64,000 nt of DNA from Acrocarpospora macrocephala (GCF_009687865.1 NZ_BLAE01000058.1:1-64000); one strand, 5' to 3'. Shown: positions 50,207-57,919, counted from the first letter of the stretch. The notes: generated from the sequence alone by a model not told the origin. Numbers and translations: made by a program.

Positions 50207-51597
50207 TCCTGGGCGGTGTCGATGACGTCGCGTTCGGCGTATTCGACGTCTTCGATTTGGTTCAGGGTGGTCAGGGCTGAATCGACGTCGACGTCTGGAG
50301 GGATGCGGAGGAGGGCGCGGCCGTGTGGGGATACTCGTTCTACCTGGCAGCCGGGGACGGCGGCGCGGAGGCGGTCTACGCGGAGGCGTAGGTCCTCGGG
50401 GTCCGGGGAACGGCTGAGTTGCACGATCACACGGGTTGTCATGGTTCTTCCAGCATAGGCGAGTGCGGTGGAAGGGATCTGGGGGTGCTGGGCTCGGAGT
50501 AAGGCGGTGCCGATTCCGGCCAGGCCCAGGAACAGGCTCGGGTTCTCGTCGCCGCCGGGGATTCCGCATGGCCATGAGCCGTCGCCTACAAGATCGATAG
50601 CGATGGCGGCGGCGTCGCGGGCCGCCTCGCGGAGCACTGGCTGGCCGAAGGTGGTCGCGGCGTCGAGGAGGAGTTCGATCGCGCCGGACAGGCCGTGGCA
50701 GAGGGACAGATCTGGCTTTCCGTTGGCCATGGCGGCGATCAGGCGGAGTGCCGCGTCCACCGCGACCCCGGCCTCGGCGGCGTAGATCTGGTGTCCGGTC
50801 ACGTCGTACTGCCGGAGCCTGGCCTGGCCGATTCCGAGCGCACCATGACACCAGTAGATCGGCCAGGAGCGCTTTTCTCGCAGGTCAGGCCAGTTGCCCT
50901 GGTCGGCGGAGAACCAGGCACGTTCGAAGTCCGCCGCTTCTGCGGCCAGGCGTAGGCCGTCTGGTTTGCCCCATTCGGTGAGGGCGAGGGCAACGCCGGA
51001 GGCGCCGTGCGCGAGACCGCAGAGTGGGGGTGTGTCGATGTCGGATGGCCAGCAGGTGCCGCGTACCGGGCCCGGGCGGGCGTCGTCGATCAAGCTCTGG
51101 GCGAGAGTGTCGGCGGTTGTCGCCGCGAGTTCGGCTTCGGGGCCGCTTCGGGACAGATGGAGCAGGGCGAGCAGGGTTCCGGCCCGGCCGCAGATCAGGT
51201 CGACCGCCTGAGGGATCCGCTGGCACGTCAGGCGGGTGAGGCGGGTTGCGGTTTCCATCAGGCGGTCGTCGGCCAGGAGTTCGGCGGCTTCGAGGGTGGC
51301 GGTGGCGACGCCTGCCGTACCAGAGAGGAGTGCGCCGTCCGGGCGGGTGCGTCTGACCCAGTTGGCGGCGTGGGCCAGGGCGCCGCGGGCCGTGCGGGCC
51401 GCTTCGGTGTCGCCGCTGATCGCCGCATATCGGGCCAGGTAGAGACCGATGCCCGCCGTGCCGCCATAAAGATCGCCGTCGACCGCGCGGTAGACGACCG
51501 TGCCCTCGCCGGAAGGTGACGGCACACATTCGTCGCCGAACCAGGTGGCATGCTCGCCATCCCACAGCGCCTCTTTGACCAGTTTCTCCGCGATCAC
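50203..51597 (-). CDS. LanC-like lanthionine cyclase with C-terminal prodomain-like extension
   Basis: 464 residues. Residues 1-385 form the LanC alpha/alpha barrel with a complete zinc site: His197 in CGLAHGAS, Cys250 in YWCHGALG, Cys300-His301 in LCHGLSG. LanC enzymes add cysteine thiols to dehydroalanine or dehydrobutyrine to make (methyl)lanthionine rings. Residues 386-464 are an extra domain (TTRVIVQLSRSPDPEDL to VEYAERDVIDTAQ) whose end closely resembles the prodomain end of the operon's own subtilisin (IEYVEPDVVDRAQ). An in-frame ATG with GGAAG upstream opens this domain at 50442. GTG start overlapping the previous stop (GTGA). Last gene of the five-gene minus-strand operon. Confidence 0.88.
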   Translation of the reverse strand: MIAEKLVKEALWDGEHATWFGDECVPSPSGEGTVVYRAVDGDLYGGTAGIGLYLARYAAISGDTEAARTARGALAHAANWVRRTRPDGALLSGTAGVATATLEAAELLADDRLMETATRLTRLTCQRIPQAVDLICGRAGTLLALLHLSRSGPEAELAATTADTLAQSLIDDARPGPVRGTCWPSDIDTPPLCGLAHGASGVALALTEWGKPDGLRLAAEAADFERAWFSADQGNWPDLREKRSWPIYWCHGALGIGQARLRQYDVTGHQIYAAEAGVAVDAALRLIAAMANGKPDLSLCHGLSGAIELLLDAATTFGQPVLREAARDAAAIAIDLVGDGSWPCGIPGGDENPSLFLGLAGIGTALLRAQHPQIPSTALAYAGRTMTTRVIVQLSRSPDPEDLRLRVDRLRAAVPGCQVERVSPHGRALLRIPPDVDVDSALTTLNQIEDVEYAERDVIDTAQD

Positions 51598-52478
51598 GGG
51601 GAGGCCTCCAGCAGGTGAGGACGAATCGGATCGATTCCCGCGGCCTTGAACCCGTTCACGATCGCCTGAGTGACAACCGTGGGATCACGACGCGCCTGAG
51701 GCGCCATTTCCCGCCATATCCGCTCAAGCACCTGACACCTCGCCGCGCCAAAACTGTCCCCGTCGAGCGACCCTTCCGCCTGCCCAACCCCCGGCGCGAT
51801 CGCCGCACAGAATCGCGGCCGCGCAGGTCGCAACACATCACACAATTCCCGGACAGCCGCCCGCAGCTCCCCATCCAGCGCCACCGCATCAGGCGCACCC
51901 AAATACAACACGATCGCATCAGCCCGCCCCTCATGCTCCAGCGGCGTCTTGAGCTGGTACGAAACCCCACGATGCTTACCCAACAACCCCGTGAGAACCT
52001 CAACCGCCCGAGGCACATCATCCGGGGCCACATTCAGATATGTCCGCATCAACCGATCCGCCCCCGGCGGCGGCCACACCCCCTGCCGCGTGTACCAAAA
52101 CCCATGCTCAGCGTCACACCAGGTCCAAGCCGCCCGCGCCAACAACGCATCTCCCTCCCGCGCCGCCAACCCAGGCCGAGCCGGTACGACATACGCCCCT
52201 CGCCCCAAATACCTCCTGAACTCCCCCTTACACGCGACGACTCCCCCCATACCAACCACCGACTCCACCCGCCACCCACCCACGAACCGGGTGGCGTCAG
52301 CATGCGCGGCATCGAGAACCCCAGCCAGGTTGACATCCACAGGCGTAGGCCCACCTACCCTCACGGGAAGCGGCGTCATCGCCAGATACCAGGAGTAAAG
52401 CGCCTCCTCCACATCCGGCTTATCGGCAGGGAAGCCCGCCAGCAGCGCCCCCGCGCGGGGAATGTCGGGATGAATCAT
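51594..52478 (-). CDS. HopA1-domain protein (LanY-type lyase)
   Basis: 294 residues of the HopA1/T3-effector-like family, which in class V lanthipeptide clusters removes phosphate from phospho-Ser/Thr to give dehydro residues. Family features: RTYLNVAPDDVPRAVEVL near residue 150, YQLKTPLEHEGRADAIVLYL near 180, APGVGQAEGSLDGDSFGAARC near 250. The ATG at 52478 overlaps the stop of the small upstream frame (ATGA), with GGAGG nearby. The opening MIHPDIPRAG repeats with changes twice in the 190 bases before it. The HopA1 assignment is by pattern; phosphothreonine lyase activity is inferred from the neighbouring kinase and LanC-like cyclase. Confidence 0.8.
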   Translation of the reverse strand: MIHPDIPRAGALLAGFPADKPDVEEALYSWYLAMTPLPVRVGGPTPVDVNLAGVLDAAHADATRFVGGWRVESVVGMGGVVACKGEFRRYLGRGAYVVPARPGLAAREGDALLARAAWTWCDAEHGFWYTRQGVWPPPGADRLMRTYLNVAPDDVPRAVEVLTGLLGKHRGVSYQLKTPLEHEGRADAIVLYLGAPDAVALDGELRAAVRELCDVLRPARPRFCAAIAPGVGQAEGSLDGDSFGAARCQVLERIWREMAPQARRDPTVVTQAIVNGFKAAGIDPIRPHLLEASP

Positions 52479-52678
52479 CCTTCGACCTCCCGAGACCAGA
52501 TCTTCCATTCACGAATGCCGAGAGAATTCACCCAGCCACTGCCTACATCCACCGAAGCCTCCGACCAGCTCCCCCGTGGGGAAATATCGGGATAAACCAC
52601 ACGGCCACCTCCAGCGTCCGCCGAGGCGCACGACCGCCCGCCCCACACGGAAATATCCGGATAAATCACGCAGCCACC
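52457..52678 (-). repeat. Three direct copies of a translation-start module
   Basis: On the minus strand, GGAGGTGGC followed after a few bases by GTG and TTTATCCSGATATTTCC occurs at about 52678-52645 and 52607-52574. A third, diverged copy (GGAGGTCGAAGGATG then ATTCATCCCGACATTCC) at about 52490-52457 is the actual start of the HopA1 gene. Each copy bears an RBS, a start codon and codons for (I/V)(Y/H)PDI. Confidence 0.65.
52475..52669 (-). CDS. Small frame with duplicated YPDIS start, between kinase and HopA1 gene
   Basis: 64 codons from a GTG with GGAGGTG at ideal distance; the GTG overlaps the kinase gene's last codons and the stop overlaps the HopA1 ATG. The product begins MIYPDISVWGGRSCASADAG, contains a second VVYPDISPRGSW, and has one cysteine. 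It could be a translated peptide, even a RiPP precursor, but composition and repeat structure fit better with a tandemly copied 5' end of the HopA1 gene that keeps translation coupled. I do not assign a function. Confidence 0.4.
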   Translation of the reverse strand: MIYPDISVWGGRSCASADAGGGRVVYPDISPRGSWSEASVDVGSGWVNSLGIREWKIWSREVEG

Positions 52679-53598
52679 TCCTGCGTCAGGACCTCTCGTG
52701 CCAGTGCCCGGTGGCGGGCGACTTCGGTTGTGGCGTCGTCCAGCCAGGTGGTGAGTTGGAGCGCCCGTACCAGCAAGCGGCAGGCCACGAAGGCGGCCAG
52801 GTGCGGAAGATCAACTGGTCGGCTGGTGGCGTACCCGTCGAGGAAAGCGCGGACCGTGGTCGAAGGGGGGTGGAAGCTGGCGCCGGAGCTGAGGTACTCC
52901 TGGATTCCTCCGGCCACGTCCCAGCGGGAATCGCCCGCCCCGGCGGATTCCCAGTCGATCAGGACGGCGTCGCCGCCGGGGCGGATGAGGACGTTGCTGA
53001 ATCGGACGTCGCCGTGGACGGTGGTGTCGCAGGCCCAGGCCGTACCGACGGTGGAGAGGGCGGTGCGGTGGGCGGGGTCGGCGAGGATGTCGGCGGTGAG
53101 GGAGCTGAGGCGTTCGTGGCGGTTCAGGACCGGGAGGCGGGACGGGCCGTCGAGGTCGAGCAGCCAGGGGCGGGCGGGTTTCAGGGGCAGGCCGGCCGCC
53201 AGGTGGTGCCAGGCGCCGAGCGTGCGGCCGAACACCGCGGCCCAGCGCGGGTCGAGCGGATCGTGCGGCGCGGCGAGCCGATCCAGCCGCCGCGCCGCGA
53301 TCACACCTTCCAGGACGAGCAGCCCCGCGTCGGGATCGTGCAGCTCCAGCCGGGGCAGCATGGCAGTGCCACCCGCGACCTGATAGAGCGCGATCTCCCG
53401 TTCCGGCTCGCCCTGGCCGCCCTCCCGCGGCGTGCCCACGTCCTTGACGGCGAAGCCCTGGCCGTTGCCGAGTTCGACCAGGATGACACCGTTGGACTCG
53501 GAGACGTCACGCGCGCTGAGGCCGTAGCGGTGCACGTCGGCGGCGTGCACCAGGCCGCTGTCGAGCAGCAGCCTTACGGCCCGGCGGGAGAGGCTCAT
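52666..53598 (-). CDS. APH-fold kinase (LanK-type) for peptide/protein Ser/Thr
   Basis: 310 residues of the aminoglycoside-phosphotransferase-like kinase fold. ATP lysine Lys52 lies in FAVKDVG, the catalytic loop HGDVRFSN at 195-202 and the metal-binding IDWE at 214-217; all key residues are present. It lies between a subtilisin with a Cys/Ser-rich tail and HopA1 plus LanC-like genes. That three-enzyme set is used by class V lanthipeptide systems, where such a kinase phosphorylates Ser/Thr before elimination. So the substrate is probably a peptide segment, not an antibiotic. It starts five bases after the protease stop with GAGG upstream. Confidence 0.82.
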   Translation of the reverse strand: MSLSRRAVRLLLDSGLVHAADVHRYGLSARDVSESNGVILVELGNGQGFAVKDVGTPREGGQGEPEREIALYQVAGGTAMLPRLELHDPDAGLLVLEGVIAARRLDRLAAPHDPLDPRWAAVFGRTLGAWHHLAAGLPLKPARPWLLDLDGPSRLPVLNRHERLSSLTADILADPAHRTALSTVGTAWACDTTVHGDVRFSNVLIRPGGDAVLIDWESAGAGDSRWDVAGGIQEYLSSGASFHPPSTTVRAFLDGYATSRPVDLPHLAAFVACRLLVRALQLTTWLDDATTEVARHRALAREVLTQEVAA

Positions 53599-53603
53599 CG
53601 GGG

Positions 53604-55253
53604 TCAGACCTCGTGGACTTCGCCGTCGTCGTCCACGTAGAACCAATCGCCTTGACTCGCGGACGATTCGCCCGACATGCGGCGCTCCAGTTCCTCCAGT
53701 CGTCCCACGATCTCGTGCAGGACGGGATCGACCGGCGGACGAACGGGGATGTTCGGGTCGCACAGCTCCGACCTGCAGCCCAGGCTCGACTGGCAGCCGT
53801 CGACCACCGAGGGACAGCGCAGGCCGCTGACGCAGCCCGTGCCGAGCCGCGTCGTCTGGCACAGGATCGGCAGCCTCGACGGGCAGTTGACCTGCAAGAA
53901 GGTACGGCAGATGGTGAGCGTGGACGGCTCGCACAGCACGATCCGGCTCCGGCACGGCCCGATCCTGGTGACCGGAATGATGAGATCACCGCAGGTCAGC
54001 GCCGCCCGCGCGGCCACCCGCCCGTGACCCCAGCTGTTGTCGAACGCCGCCGCCCCCAGCTTGACCGCGCTGTCCTGCAAGCACTGCTTGATCTTGGCGT
54101 TGGTGTGGCCGGGATGCCTGCTCCACATCAGCGCCGCCAGCCCTGTCACCAGCGGCGTCGCCATGGACGTGCCGCTCAGCGAGCCGTAGTTGAGCGGCAG
54201 CGTCGGGCTGACACTATAGGTCGGCAGCGTGGACAGAATGTTCCGGCCCGGCGCGACGACCGTCACCTCGGGTCCGATGTTGGAGAAGCTGGAGATCACG
54301 TCACCCGGATCGGTCGACCCGACCGCGACCACGCCCGGAATGCTCGTCGAGTACGCGGCCGGCCAGATCACCGGCCCTCCGTTGTCGTTCCCGGCGGCGG
54401 CGATCACGAGCATGCCGCGGTCGGAGGCGTACTGGCAGGCCTGCTGCTTGGTGTTGTTCGCCGGGCCGCCGCCGGAATAGTTGATGACCGCCTTCAGCCC
54501 GCGCGCCACCGCGTAGTCGGTGATCTCCTCGACCGCGTCCGCGAAGTCCGCCGACCCGCCGTTCCCGCTCGCGTCCAGGGTCCGACAGATGTAGACCGGC
54601 GACCCCCAGTTCATCCCCGCGATCCCCGTCGCGTTGTTGCCCGCCGCCGTGGCGATCCCCGCCACATGCGTGCCGTGCCCGTTCAGATCCCGCGGCGTCC
54701 CCCCGTCCACGAAGTCCGTCCCGAGCGTGGTCCTGGCCGCGTCCCGGAGATCGTCGTGATCGAGCACGTCCGCGCTCATCGAGATCCCCGAGTCGATGAT
54801 CCCGATCAGCACGTTGCCCGCGCCCGTCTCGAGATCCCAGGCCGCCTCCGCGCCCACCGCGGTCGGCCCCCACTGCTGCGCGAACCTCGGATCATTCGGC
54901 ACGATCTGCGCCCGATCAACGACGTCCGGCTCCACATACTCGATAGCGGACGTCGTCTCCGCGACCCCCACATTCGCCAGCACCGTGTCCGCCGCCGAAC
55001 CCACCTCCGGCAACAAGACCACGAGCCGACCGGTCGCGCTGGGCCCCCGTACGACGGTGGTCCCCTCCGGCAGCGCCGCCAGCGCCGCACTCACCCGCGC
55101 CGCGACCCCCTCCTCGCCGGCGACCTCCTCGCCAGCGGCCCCTTCCGCCAGCTGCACAATGAGCCGCCGCGCCACAAACCGCACCGCCTCATCCCGGAAC
55201 TCCCCCGCCACCACCTCAAGCCCCGTGTTCTCCGCGGGATTCTCCTCCAGCAT
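53604..55253 (-). CDS. S8 serine protease with C-terminal Cys/Ser/Thr-repeat tail (putative lanthionine substrate)
   Basis: 549 residues, no signal peptide. Prodomain-like part (about 24-117, ending IEYVEPDVVDRAQ), S8 catalytic domain (about 145-420) with Asp154, His196 (NGHGTHVAG), Asn289 (AAAGNDNGG) and Ser363 (SGTSMATP), all intact. Then residues 421-498 hold eleven cysteines (421, 434, 441, 449, 457, 465, 474, 480, 487, 493, 498). Between them Ser or Thr sits one to three residues after each Cys and two to six before the next, as in CRSRIVLCEPSTLTIC. The last 48 residues are a helical/acidic end (DWFYVDDDGEVHEV). GGAGGAGGGG before the ATG. First gene of the operon with kinase, HopA1 lyase and LanC-like cyclase. 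Confidence 0.88.
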   Translation of the reverse strand: MLEENPAENTGLEVVAGEFRDEAVRFVARRLIVQLAEGAAGEEVAGEEGVAARVSAALAALPEGTTVVRGPSATGRLVVLLPEVGSAADTVLANVGVAETTSAIEYVEPDVVDRAQIVPNDPRFAQQWGPTAVGAEAAWDLETGAGNVLIGIIDSGISMSADVLDHDDLRDAARTTLGTDFVDGGTPRDLNGHGTHVAGIATAAGNNATGIAGMNWGSPVYICRTLDASGNGGSADFADAVEEITDYAVARGLKAVINYSGGGPANNTKQQACQYASDRGMLVIAAAGNDNGGPVIWPAAYSTSIPGVVAVGSTDPGDVISSFSNIGPEVTVVAPGRNILSTLPTYSVSPTLPLNYGSLSGTSMATPLVTGLAALMWSRHPGHTNAKIKQCLQDSAVKLGAAAFDNSWGHGRVAARAALTCGDLIIPVTRIGPCRSRIVLCEPSTLTICRTFLQVNCPSRLPILCQTTRLGTGCVSGLRCPSVVDGCQSSLGCRSELCDPNIPVRPPVDPVLHEIVGRLEELERRMSGESSASQGDWFYVDDDGEVHEV

Positions 55254-55564
55254 CGCTACCCCTCCTCCACCGCCAGGTCCGCTTTCGACCGTAAGCAGAG
55301 CAATGCGAAGCGTCACCCCGGGAATGTCCCTAGTCCCACCTGTCCCCCAACCCAGGGTCGCCAGCCTCTTATCGGGGCCAGAGCCACGTCCAGGTCTCGC
55401 GCCTGGGCCAGCCGCTGGTCAAGTCGGCACCCTCTTATCGAGGTCAGAGCCAGCCGCATCAGGGATACGCGTGAATCGAACTGAAGTAGATTGCCGGGTT
55501 AGGGTGCGGACCCCTCGATTCCGGGTCGGCATCCATCCCGCCAGCCAGACGCAGGAGATCACCC
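55254..55564. repeat. Divergent promoter region with 22-bp direct repeat
   Basis: The 311 bases between the subtilisin operon and the reductase gene carry no gene. CCTCTTATCGGGGCCAGAGC with CA following (55365-55386) recurs at 55431-55452 with two changes, 66 bases apart. The copies could be regulator sites serving either operon. Confidence 0.45.
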
Positions 55565-56404
55565 GTGACCATCGCCGCAGCGCCCACCGTCCGCCTGCTC
55601 CATGGCGCCGACATGCCGCAGCTCGGGCTGGGCACCTCCCCCATGGGCAACACCCAAACCGAACGCGCCGTCGCCACCGCGATCGAGGCCGGCTACCGCC
55701 TGATCGACACCGCCGAGGCGTACGGCAACGAACTCGGCGTCGGCCGCGGCATCAAAGCCTCCGGAATCGCCCGCGAGGAGCTGTTCATCACCACCAAGTT
55801 CGACCGCCACTGGCACGGCCGCGACCTCGCCGCCCAGGGCTACCAAGCCAGCCTGGACCGCCTCGGCCTGGACTACGCCGACCTGCTCCTCATCCACTGG
55901 CCCAACCCGCAGCTGGACCGCTACGTCCAAGCCTTCCAGGGCCTGGCCGACCTGCTGGACGCCGGACGCCTCAAAGCCATCGGCACCTCCAACTTCAAAC
56001 CCACCCACCTGGACCGGATCATCTCCGAAACCGGCGTAGTCCCCGACGTCAACCAGATCCAGCTCAGCCCCGCCGTCACCCGCGACCAGTCCCGCGCCTA
56101 CCACCACGAACACGGCATCGTGACCGAGTCATGGTCCCCCCTCGGCGGCCAGGGCACCGCCGTCCTAAACCAGCCCGTCATCCTCAACATCGCCAAAGAA
56201 ACCAACCGCACCCCCGCCCAAGTCATCCTTCGCTGGAACATCGAACTCGGCCTCGTCACGATCCCAAAGTCCTCCAACCCCCAACGAATCCACGAAAACA
56301 TCAACATCTTCGACTTCACCCTCACCCCCCAACAAATCACCGCCATCTCCGCCCTCGACCAAGGCGAATCAACCGCCGTAGACTCCGACAAGTTCGGCCA
56401 CTGA
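55565..56404 (+). CDS. Aldo/keto reductase
   Basis: 279 residues of the NADPH-dependent AKR family (2,5-diketogluconate reductase type). Catalytic Asp and Tyr in YRLIDTAEAYGNE near residue 48, Lys in FITTKFD near 76, His in LLIHWPNPQ near 109; the cofactor motif is IPKSSNPQRIHEN near 240. GTG start. Length and motifs are intact, so functional. Its last 30 codons and the following 250 bases are duplicated at 58109-58469, where the copy is not part of a reductase. Confidence 0.9.
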   Translation: MTIAAAPTVRLLHGADMPQLGLGTSPMGNTQTERAVATAIEAGYRLIDTAEAYGNELGVGRGIKASGIAREELFITTKFDRHWHGRDLAAQGYQASLDRLGLDYADLLLIHWPNPQLDRYVQAFQGLADLLDAGRLKAIGTSNFKPTHLDRIISETGVVPDVNQIQLSPAVTRDQSRAYHHEHGIVTESWSPLGGQGTAVLNQPVILNIAKETNRTPAQVILRWNIELGLVTIPKSSNPQRIHENINIFDFTLTPQQITAISALDQGESTAVDSDKFGH

Positions 56405-56659
56405 CCTACCCGAACCGAACTCACCCCGACGACAGGCGGGATTCATGCCTTCGTTCCGCTGAGCGCGCGAAAGCCTCTAGTTCTCCAACTCCCGATGCAC
56501 GGCCGATTCGACATCCGCACCATGTGCCATGGCGCCCAGGACGGCACGAAACAACCGGCCCGTCGTCTGGAAGCTTCGCGGCGAAGACGAGAGCTCGCTG
56601 TAGACGCCGCGGTCTACCCGGAGCGAACCTGCCGGCACATCGAATCCGGACGGCTGCTC
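56315..56659. repeat. Segmental duplication, copy 1
   Basis: About 345 bases from within the reductase 3' end (TTCACCCTC) to within the immunity-like gene (GGCTGCTC), matching 58109-58469 at roughly 90 percent with a few small indels. Copy 1 is probably the original because it lies in two intact genes. Confidence 0.85.
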
Positions 56660-56983
56660 CAGCAAGCCGCAGAGAAGCGGCCTGGCGAATTCCATCGGCA
56701 GGCCAGCCCTTGTCACTGGGGCCTGCAAATCGGTCTCGACATCCGTGGAGACGTGTAGGTCGATAACAAGAGAGCCGCCGCGATCTGGTGTGAATTCGCC
56801 ACCGACCACTGCGTATGGCACCGTGCCAAAGAACCTCGTCAACTCCACCAGAGCCCTGATCGGTGCGACCGAATCACGCGACTCCCGCGGCCGAGTAGAA
56901 GTAAGAAAGTCAATCACATCGAATCTGGCAGACGGACGATCGCGTTCGACGACCACACGATAACGCCGATTCTCTATCGTCAT
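56477..56983 (-). CDS. Immunity-like protein of unknown family
   Basis: 168 residues starting MTIENRRYRVVVERDRPSA; soluble, not recognised. It directly follows a 127-residue frame on the same strand (TGAGG then ATG), the arrangement of toxin tail and cognate immunity protein. Its C-terminal 60 residues (SGFDVPAGSLRVDRGVYSEL to ESAVHRELEN) recur, fused to an RHS fragment, at 58287-58469. Role as immunity protein is inferred from context only. Confidence 0.5.
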   Translation of the reverse strand: MTIENRRYRVVVERDRPSARFDVIDFLTSTRPRESRDSVAPIRALVELTRFFGTVPYAVVGGEFTPDRGGSLVIDLHVSTDVETDLQAPVTRAGLPMEFARPLLCGLLEQPSGFDVPAGSLRVDRGVYSELSSSPRSFQTTGRLFRAVLGAMAHGADVESAVHRELEN

Positions 56984-56985
56984 CC

Positions 56986-57369
56986 TCACGGGAGCCCCCA
57001 AGCATCACGCCAAGGTCCGCTGAACCATTCAGAATGCTCTTGAATCACTTCGGGATCATAGTTCTTGAACATGGGATGTAGTTTCAGTGCCTCCTCGTGC
57101 GCCTCATCGTAGGCCGAGGCACCATTCGCCCTGGTCTCGTGGGACCGGGGCAGGATCTCCTCGATCGGGCCGAGGGGCTCGGGGTTGGTGGTGCAGACGA
57201 CAGCGTCGGGATCGGTGTCCCAGGTGCTTTCGGGACGGATGTCGTCGGGAATTGGGTCCGGGTCCCATCGCACGTGTAAGCGAAAGTTGCCCGCGTGGTC
57301 CGGAAGAGGGGAACACAGATGAGGCCCATATGGGACCTCGCCGTGCTCCCTATCCTGTGCCATCATCAC
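56986..57369 (-). CDS. Unknown protein, possible polymorphic-toxin tail
   Basis: 127 residues with many Pro, Asp and Trp (WDPDPIPDDIRPESTWDTDP), ending DPEVIQEHSEWFSGPWRDAW. No RHS repeat or signal is left. Its place before an immunity-like gene suggests the C-terminal part of a truncated toxin, but it may be complete: its ATG at 57369 lies near the point where an unrelated transposase-like remnant begins on the other strand. Not recognised. Confidence 0.4.
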   Translation of the reverse strand: MMMAQDREHGEVPYGPHLCSPLPDHAGNFRLHVRWDPDPIPDDIRPESTWDTDPDAVVCTTNPEPLGPIEEILPRSHETRANGASAYDEAHEEALKLHPMFKNYDPEVIQEHSEWFSGPWRDAWGLP

Positions 57370-57373
57370 TAAC

Positions 57374-57478
57374 GACGATTTCGACCATTATTGGCGGTTC
57401 CACACCCTCATGGAATACGAACGCGTCCACCAAACCCGCTATCGGCACAACCCCGACACACTTGCTCTTGCCGCATGA
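57374..57478 (+). mobile_element. Possible transposase C-terminal remnant
   Basis: An open stretch of 34 codons before a stop reads DDFDHYWRFHTLMEYERVHQ and then TRYRHNP. It resembles the C-termini I remember for ISKra4-type transposases (YW-x-x-H ... EHQR-x-H-x-x-RY). No start, no terminal repeats found. The window from here to 57528 shows nothing else. Confidence 0.3.
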
Positions 57479-57528
57479 TCAACTCACTGCACGAGAGCCA
57501 CACCCAATCCCATAGGGCCACCCCCGAA

Positions 57529-57918
57529 TCATTCGTAGCCTTGCGTTTCGTCGAGAAATATTCGCCAAGCCGTTTTATCCCGATCGACCAGGGCGTCATG
57601 ATGACCTATATCACGGATCAACGTGGGATACCCCCAGAGAGCCCTAACGCTACTGCCCTCGATGCCGACCGTCGTGAACTCCCAGTCGTCGGGAATCGAT
57701 CCGTCGACCACATCGAAGAGCTCGATGGGCTTCCAGTTCGGCCGATCGTTGTCATCGACGATCAGCACTGTCAGCCCGTTCGCCCACAGGGCCATCGCCC
57801 TCGCCACGTACTCGCGCCCAACGGTGACGTTGAATCGCGAGAACCGCGTGTTCCCGGAACCCTCCAGCGTACGAGCAGGCAGATCGCTCCCGGTGGTTCC
57901 AATACAGGAAAGCCTCAA
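57529..57918 (-). CDS. Immunity-like protein paired with toxin tail
   Basis: About 129 residues from a TTG one base after the stop of the toxin-tail frame; AAGGACAGG lies upstream. Soluble, with the pattern VGREYVARAMALWANGLTV then LIVDDNDRPNWKPIELFDVV. Not recognised by family. Close coupling to the toxin tail supports an immunity role. An upstream in-frame extension to 58029 belongs to the toxin gene in another frame. Confidence 0.5.
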   Translation of the reverse strand: MRLSCIGTTGSDLPARTLEGSGNTRFSRFNVTVGREYVARAMALWANGLTVLIVDDNDRPNWKPIELFDVVDGSIPDDWEFTTVGIEGSSVRALWGYPTLIRDIGHHDALVDRDKTAWRIFLDETQGYE

Positions 57919-57919
57919 C

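Noticed and set aside
52475-52669. The 64-codon frame as the RiPP precursor of the lanthionine operon
   Set aside because: It has one cysteine, no leader/core division and is built from copies of the HopA1 gene start. Kept as a feature of low confidence, not as the precursor.
52666-53598. Reading the APH-fold kinase as an aminoglycoside resistance gene
   Set aside because: Its position between the Cys/Ser-rich protease and HopA1 and LanC-like genes fits a peptide kinase far better.
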